DNA of 64,000 bases from Lineus longissimus (lineage: Eukaryota > Nemertea > Pilidiophora > Heteronemertea > Lineidae), in NCBI RefSeq assembly GCF_910592395.1, contig NW_027020282.1, forward strand, positions 60,001 to 124,000, read 5' to 3'. The position numbers and the translations under genes were made by a program. Below, piece by piece: positions 59,061 through 64,000 of this stretch. The notes beneath the pieces were generated by a model. The model ran no database searches. It was not told where the DNA came from and saw only the letters and a list, made by a program, of their open reading frames with translations. Within the stretch, counting starts at the first letter, position 1. Each line of letters begins with the position of its first letter.

Positions 59061-60976
59061 TGTACCTGTACTCGGTTTTGGTCGGGAATCGCTTTTTAAA
59101 GATATCACAAAAATAGTCGAATTTGTGATAATCAAAGTCAAATTTTCGCCAGTGGCAAAAACGCATCTAAAATGAATCTCATAATACTAAAATAAAAAGA
59201 AAATTGAAATGCCTACATGACATAACTGGTTGCGTAAGGGAAGTATTCATGTTGGGGAATGTGGCTATGCTTGGGCGGTGTGACACTTCTGGGCAATCGT
59301 TAATGGAGAATAAATACCTTTATAGGCGCTTTGGTTGTCCCCATGGCATTACCAAAGCTTATTCTCGAGCAAATCCATAACATGTTACGCGATCATCTTT
59401 TGCATCTTGTTATCAGCAATTACATGGCCTCTTGATACGAGATACGAAACGGCTTCTCACTTCCATTTAGAAGGAGCAGGGGTGTAGTTAGCTTTTTGGT
59501 AGGGGGGGGGGGTCAAAATGACACGTTCACATGAAGCAACTAATTCAAATACATGCACTGACAATATTTATGTTTCATGATTAAAATTCTTCTTCAGTGT
59601 GAATACTTGCTTGTAACTTTTCGACACTGTCACATTTCAATTGCATAGAATTGTGAAAGTGACCACGCCAATCATCTTCAGTGTCAAAGGATTACCTCAC
59701 ATGCATTAGAAGCGACAGTAACATCGTTAAATGTCATAAAAAGAATATAACCAATAAAGCCTCAGGGTCCGAGTATGTGGACAAATGGTTGGTTTAATTT
59801 ACCCTTCGATATTGCTCCTTTGATATTGCATTAGGTTTTCATTGCAATTCAATCTATTCAAGGTATAGCCCATTTGAACCTGCCTGCCACACGGGTGTAG
59901 TGCTTGTAACCAATAATTCCATAACCTAATAAAAACCACAGACATTCGTAACAGGCGATCTTCTGGATTTATGACCACTTTTAGGCCCGGTGTAACATCT
60001 GTGGTTGTTCCCCATGTTTCAGTGTTTCCAAACAATAGGCAGCTAGAGAGACCATGACTTTTCAATAGGGGGGATACACAGAAAAACTCGTCAATCTATT
60101 TTTGAGCGTTCCCAAACAATGAGGGGAAACACTCAAAAACAGAAACACTCAAAAACATTACACCGGTGTAAAAGGAATGGACGACCTAGGACTGCAGGAC
60201 CCCATACGATAGCTGTTTATTGTCAACAAACGTGGTTAATGGTTTGGTTAGGGTTAGCTACATAATCTTCAACAAAGGAACTCGGCGACTCTATTCACTT
60301 TAACAAAAGGACCGGACTTCGATTCCGGGGGGACTTCGATTCCGGGGGGACTTGCATTTCTTTTACACCGGTTTTGAATATTATAACGCATTACACAATC
60401 ACCCCGGGATTTTTGTTATTATAATCGGCTGTTCTTCTCGACACACTCAGTCCGACTGTATGAACCATAATATGGACTTATAAAATTTACTAGGCTTAGG
60501 CTGAGGCAAATTATACAGGTAGATACTGTATGTAATTCATTCGAAACCACATTTGGTACGCTGATTTATTACCAAATTAACAGTCTGAACATCTTGATAT
60601 TTTATGAGAAATACTAAATTTTCTGGAAAGAAGTCCATATCCACGGTGGATAAAGGTATCGGTTTTCCTTTGCGACACAATAGAAACGTGGTCCTACCAT
60701 TATAATGTTCATGGGGTATTTGTGGATAAAAATAGGATATGCGTAGCCTTGCGCCCCTAGAAATAAACTGGACTTTTGTCTTCTTTTTGTCGTCATTTTC
60801 TCTCCAGTACACGTATTTTGTTAAGGCCAGCTGATACCTTTACTCACTGTGATGACGGAAATTATTTCCGAGGCGTTGGACAGCTTTCCTTGGGTGAAAT
60901 TGTCCCCCTGGCAATTTAAACCACAATAAAATATCCTAGGACACATTTCACCAGGACTTAGGGTCTAAAGAGCACT
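59061..60976. other. Intergenic DNA with a 17-bp tandem duplication
   Basis: GGACTTCGATTCCGGGG is repeated at 60314-60330 and 60331-60347. 59762-59884 is the partner of 45236-45358. ACACTCAAAAACA is duplicated near 60129-60155. A poly-G run lies near 59503. No gene seen. Confidence 0.45.
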
Positions 60977-62060
60977 TCAATGAGACTGCACTTCTATCCC
61001 GATACGTCCAGGACCAAGCTTGATGACATGATGTATGGGAACATTGACCTTGTCCTCTCCGAAGGATGTCAAAGGTGACAACGAGTTAAGTCGTCCGAGG
61101 ACCTGAAAGGCGATGTATAGGGAAATCATTGTCTCTTCGAGACATTTCCTAACGTCACAACCAATTTGTTCAGAGACTGGAATGATTGTGTACATAAGGA
61201 GAAATATTGTCCTCTCTGATGGATGTCCAAACGTCACAACCAATTATTTCAGGACTCAAAGATCTATGTTTTCGGGAAATATTTGTCCTTTCCGAGCAAT
61301 ACTGTCCTAACGTCACAAGAACTTTGGTCAGAGACTATGAGTGACGGTGTATAGGAGGAATATTGTCCTCTCCGAATGATGTCCTAACGTCACAACCATT
61401 TCTTCAAGGGATTGCCTTAACGTTCCAACCAAGTCGTTCAAGAACTAGAATGACAGTGTAAATGGGAAACACTTCCCTCTCAGTGGCCTCTGTCCAAACG
61501 TCACAACCAATTGCAAGTCCAGGGAAAATGATGATGGTCTAGAGCTGGGTATACATTGCCCTCTCACTGCCTGGTGTAGACGTAAAGTATTGTTCTCTAT
61601 AACGCCAGTCCAAACGTCACAGCAATGTCGTCCAGTGGAAACATTGTCCTCTTTGAGGCCTGTAAACGTCACAGCCAGTGCAGTCGCCCAGAGACTTGGA
61701 CGCCAGTGTCTAGTAGAAACATTGCCCTCTCTGAAACCTGTCGAATGTCACAATCAAATCGTCCAGGGGCATGCATGATCGTGTATAGGAGAAACATTAG
61801 GGCCGTTTAGACGACGCGAAAAAATCCGGATGCGTCCCGAATCCGGATTAATTTTTCGTCGTGTAAACGCAAAAAGATCCGGATCAATGTGGTTGCATCC
61901 GGACTAAAAAGGTACTATCGCCTTGGGTGGTTTTAATCCGGATTCATCCAGATTCGATCCGAATGCGGTCTTTTCGCCTGTCGTCTAAACGGCCCTATTG
62001 TCCTTTTCGAGGCCTGTCCAAATTTCCGAAGTTAATTAGTTCAGTAGGGACTAGGATGAC
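60977..62060 (+). repeat. Degenerate ~85-bp minisatellite, about ten copies
   Basis: A recurring unit of the form GGAGAAACATTGTCCTCTC...TGTCCAAACGTCACAACCAATT...TCCAGAGACTGGAATGACAGTGTATA can be followed from about 61020 to 62060. AACGTCACA occurs near 61151, 61211, 61311, 61386, 61496, 61613 and 61668. Copies are diverged. A MITE at 61799-61996 interrupts the last full unit. Confidence 0.75.
61799..61996. mobile_element. 198-bp MITE with 17-bp inverted repeats and ATT duplication
   Basis: Ends AGGGCCGTTTAGACGAC and GTCGTCTAAACGGCCCT are exact inverses. ATT flanks both (61796-61798 and 61997-61999). Removing the element and one ATT restores the minisatellite motif AAACATTGTCC, which proves the boundaries. 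A 3-bp duplication would suit the PIF/Harbinger group; this is inference. Confidence 0.85.
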
Positions 62061-62324
62061 GGTAGGGAAACCTGTCGAATTCCGGATGAGTAGTGTGCAG
62101 TGCATGCTCTGTTACTACTGTATGATATACATGATACATTCACGCATAGTCTGTACAGAAAAGCCTAGTAGGCCTACACTGTGTACATGTACATGTACTT
62201 GGGCCTGCCCTAGGCTATAATAGGCCATGAATGAAATAAAAGTAGGTTTTTCGATCGGTGTATTTACTTTTAATTATAAAATATCGTTATGTTATTGTTG
62301 ATTGACGTTTATTACCAATAAATA

Positions 62325-62344
62325 TCCCCCCCCCCCCCCCCCCC
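62325..62344. repeat. Poly-C run
   Basis: About 19 C in a row; assembly length is unreliable here. Confidence 0.8.
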
Positions 62345-62492
62345 ACCATGCAAAGGTCCCATTGCAAATAATCGTAAAAATATACGGTGTACTCAAAATT
62401 GTCCCCCCCCCTCAATATTTGTATGTGTATATAGTCCCAATCGATCCCCTACGCCTCAGGCAATTTCACCCCAGCTCCTACCTATAGTACCC

Positions 62493-62681
62493 CTTTAAAG
62501 GGACAGTATAGGCAGCAGCTAGGCAGGCAAGATAAAGTTATACAAAGTCAGTATGTATCGAGGGAAACGGCCTGATATTGTCAGGATGTGAATTGTTGAC
62601 ATTTGAACTGCGCACGTGCGTTTGTTTATAATTTCATTTCCCGCGAAAGATCACAAATTACAAATTACAAATTACAAATTA
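62493..62681. repeat. Dispersed repeat fragment ending in CAAATTA repeats
   Basis: Starts TTTAAAGGGACAGTATAGGC, similar to 40624-40683. It continues with a stretch matching 5846-5910 in reverse, and ends in four CAAATTA copies (62654-62681). The TTAA next to AGGGAC suggests a piggyBac-like end. Confidence 0.5.
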
Positions 62682-62918
62682 CAAAAGTTTATTGAATCCG
62701 TATAAAATTTACATTTTACATGGGACGAAAATACAATAAACAGTGCAGTGCAGATAGAGAGTCAGAAGAAAAGAGAGCAATAAGTAATAAAAGTAATCAA
62801 ATAATACAGAAATTACTTAAGAGTGCAAGAGAGTTGGTGGGCATTATTACAATGATTGCAGCACATGACCTGCTATCACGGACCTGCTATCACGGATAGG
62901 ATATCACATCATCCCAAA

Positions 62919-63711
62919 ATGGCGGCGTGTCTTTGCCAACATACCGACGGCGACGAGATACGTGAACATGAGCTTGCTGCTGACTTCAAATACTTTAAAC
63001 TCGGCGATGGGGTCGATCAGGAGAAGGCCATTGCAACATCCTCTACTTTACGCTCGGAATCGCCAATTCCAAACTCCGCATCTCGCTGGAAACGGTGCCA
63101 TGCTGAAAAACTGAACATTTATTGTGTCCCCATTCACAAGTCGCAGTATATGCATCCCGTCGGCGTTGACGACGTCATGGATGCGGTCCATCAGAAGATC
63201 CAGATGTCTGCTTCCGGCTTTTCTTCTGCCACTGATCGGAAACTTCGGTCTAAGCGTAGTACATCTTGTACCAGTAGGCCTAGGTCTAAATCTACTGGTG
63301 AACAACAGAAATCCTCCCACTCGGCCTCACGGTCACAGAAGCAACAGGCAGAATCAGAATCTGCTCTGCCATGCCCACTGGAACTGACTGCCGAGTCATT
63401 GCAATTGACACCATTGCAGCTGCCAACGCCAGCGGTAGAGATGCACATCAAAGAAAACAAAGGATTCAGCCGTGACCGTGTCCACTATGAATATGATTAC
63501 AAAAGCCTTCTTCGAGACATGATAAAGCCGAACCGTGATCCAGACAAGTGCGATAAGTGGTGGGCCAAATTTGAACATGAAGTTGTGCGAAGGTACAACA
63601 TTATGGAAATTGTCGATAGAAACTTAACCCAGCCAGATATTGATGAGGAGATGTCCTTGGCATTTTCGGATTCATTCATGGTTCGAAGCTCAGCCAATGC
63701 CAATGCAGCCG
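62919..63711 (+). CDS. First coding exon of an unrecognised gene, cut by the window end
   Basis: ATG at 62919 (CAAAATGGCGGCG) is a better start than the upstream in-frame ATG at 62856. The frame runs 264 codons to G|GTAAGT at 63712, a strong donor leaving phase 1; open sequence beyond to 63866 is intronic. Residues 1-20 are Cys/His-containing (CLCQHTDGDE). Around 80-100 is a well-structured stretch (VGVDDVMDAVHQKIQ). 105-150 is a Ser/Arg/Lys/Gln-rich low-complexity tract. The C-terminal 80 residues are charged and aromatic (YDYKSLLRDMIKPNRDPDKC, then WWAKFEHEVVRRYN) and look like the start of a folded domain. I recognise no family. Just upstream, ACCTGCTATCACGG is tandemly duplicated at 62868-62895. 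Confidence 0.72.
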
Positions 63712-64000
63712 GTAAGTTCACAAACAGTGGGGTATCAAGTAGCCTACATTATTACCATGCTGTCGGCTTCCTATCCTTGTCACCTTCCACTCCAGTTCCA
63801 CTCTACATTAGTAGTTTTCCATCAAGAAATTGCATAAAAAATGGAAAAATTCAAAAGCCGAGTTGAGCCCCTCCTGGCAGCGATCCAGGCAGCCATGAGT
63901 AGAAATAATAATAACACGTTTTTCTACCATATGAGATTTAAAACAAATTTGGAAAAGCTTCTTACACTCCCAGAAAAATAGGTTGTGAAATACATGTAGC
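63712..64000 (+). other. Start of intron 1 of the second gene
   Basis: GTAAGT at 63712 begins the intron. No acceptor is seen before the window ends. Confidence 0.5.

Noticed and set aside
62856-62918. Upstream ATG at 62856 as the start of the second gene
   Set aside because: Weak context and a local tandem duplication; the ATG at 62919 has a better context (AAAATGG).

Overview
The window is eukaryotic nuclear DNA from an animal, most likely a marine invertebrate. Evidence for this is one multi-exon gene with GT-AG introns and an AATAAA signal, very low coding density, many mobile elements, and a frequent scatter of ACATGTA and TAGGCCTA palindromes of the kind seen in hemichordate, echinoderm, cephalochordate and lophotrochozoan genomes. 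I cannot fix the phylum. There is no sign of bacterial organisation.

Layout. 1-2.1 kb holds degenerate mobile DNA, including an old element with two ~302-bp internal units (1291-2071). 2.46-3.74 kb is a ~110-bp satellite with a higher-order 220/441-bp structure. 4.79-5.11 kb is a TTAA-flanked MITE and 8.28-8.51 kb a foldback element. 9877-15482 is the one complete host gene I can model: five phase-consistent exons, 487 aa, with a poly(A) signal 50 nt past the stop and no family I recognise. A second host gene starts at 62919 on the + strand and leaves the window after its first exon.

Mobile DNA dominates from 15.8 to 49 kb. Seven ~1.1-kb copies (six full, one divergent) of a non-autonomous, hairpin-ended element, here called the AGCTCACC family, lie at 15771, 17624, 30164, 31280, 33446, 35774 and 47688 (minus). 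An older relative at 33141-35165 is split by one of them. Their ends resemble non-autonomous Helentron-like elements. Each young copy carries a GTC microsatellite and three tandem units of 301 bp, with perfect CTCF-core and nuclear-receptor DR3 matches. 19239-27368 is an apparently intact Ty3/gypsy-type LTR retrotransposon on the minus strand: 1231-bp LTRs with no difference seen by eye, 4-bp target duplication, primer site, purine tract, gag, and pol joined by a probable -1 frameshift. Seventy-five bases on, 27446-30001 is an intact Tc1-type (DD34E) transposon with ~369-bp inverted repeats.

37-47 kb holds dispersed repeat fragments and several strong hairpins. 50990-57259 is a head-to-tail array of ~2.19-kb units, two full and one internally deleted. 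Each contains what looks like a small two-exon polyadenylated transcription unit. The two full units also carry a complete MITE with ~46-bp inverted repeats; the third keeps only its right end. 60.98-62.06 kb is a degenerate ~85-bp minisatellite interrupted by a 198-bp MITE flanked by ATT.

The genes do not form a pathway. The interest lies in the mobile elements, the tandem array and the orphan gene. All sequence comparisons are by eye.
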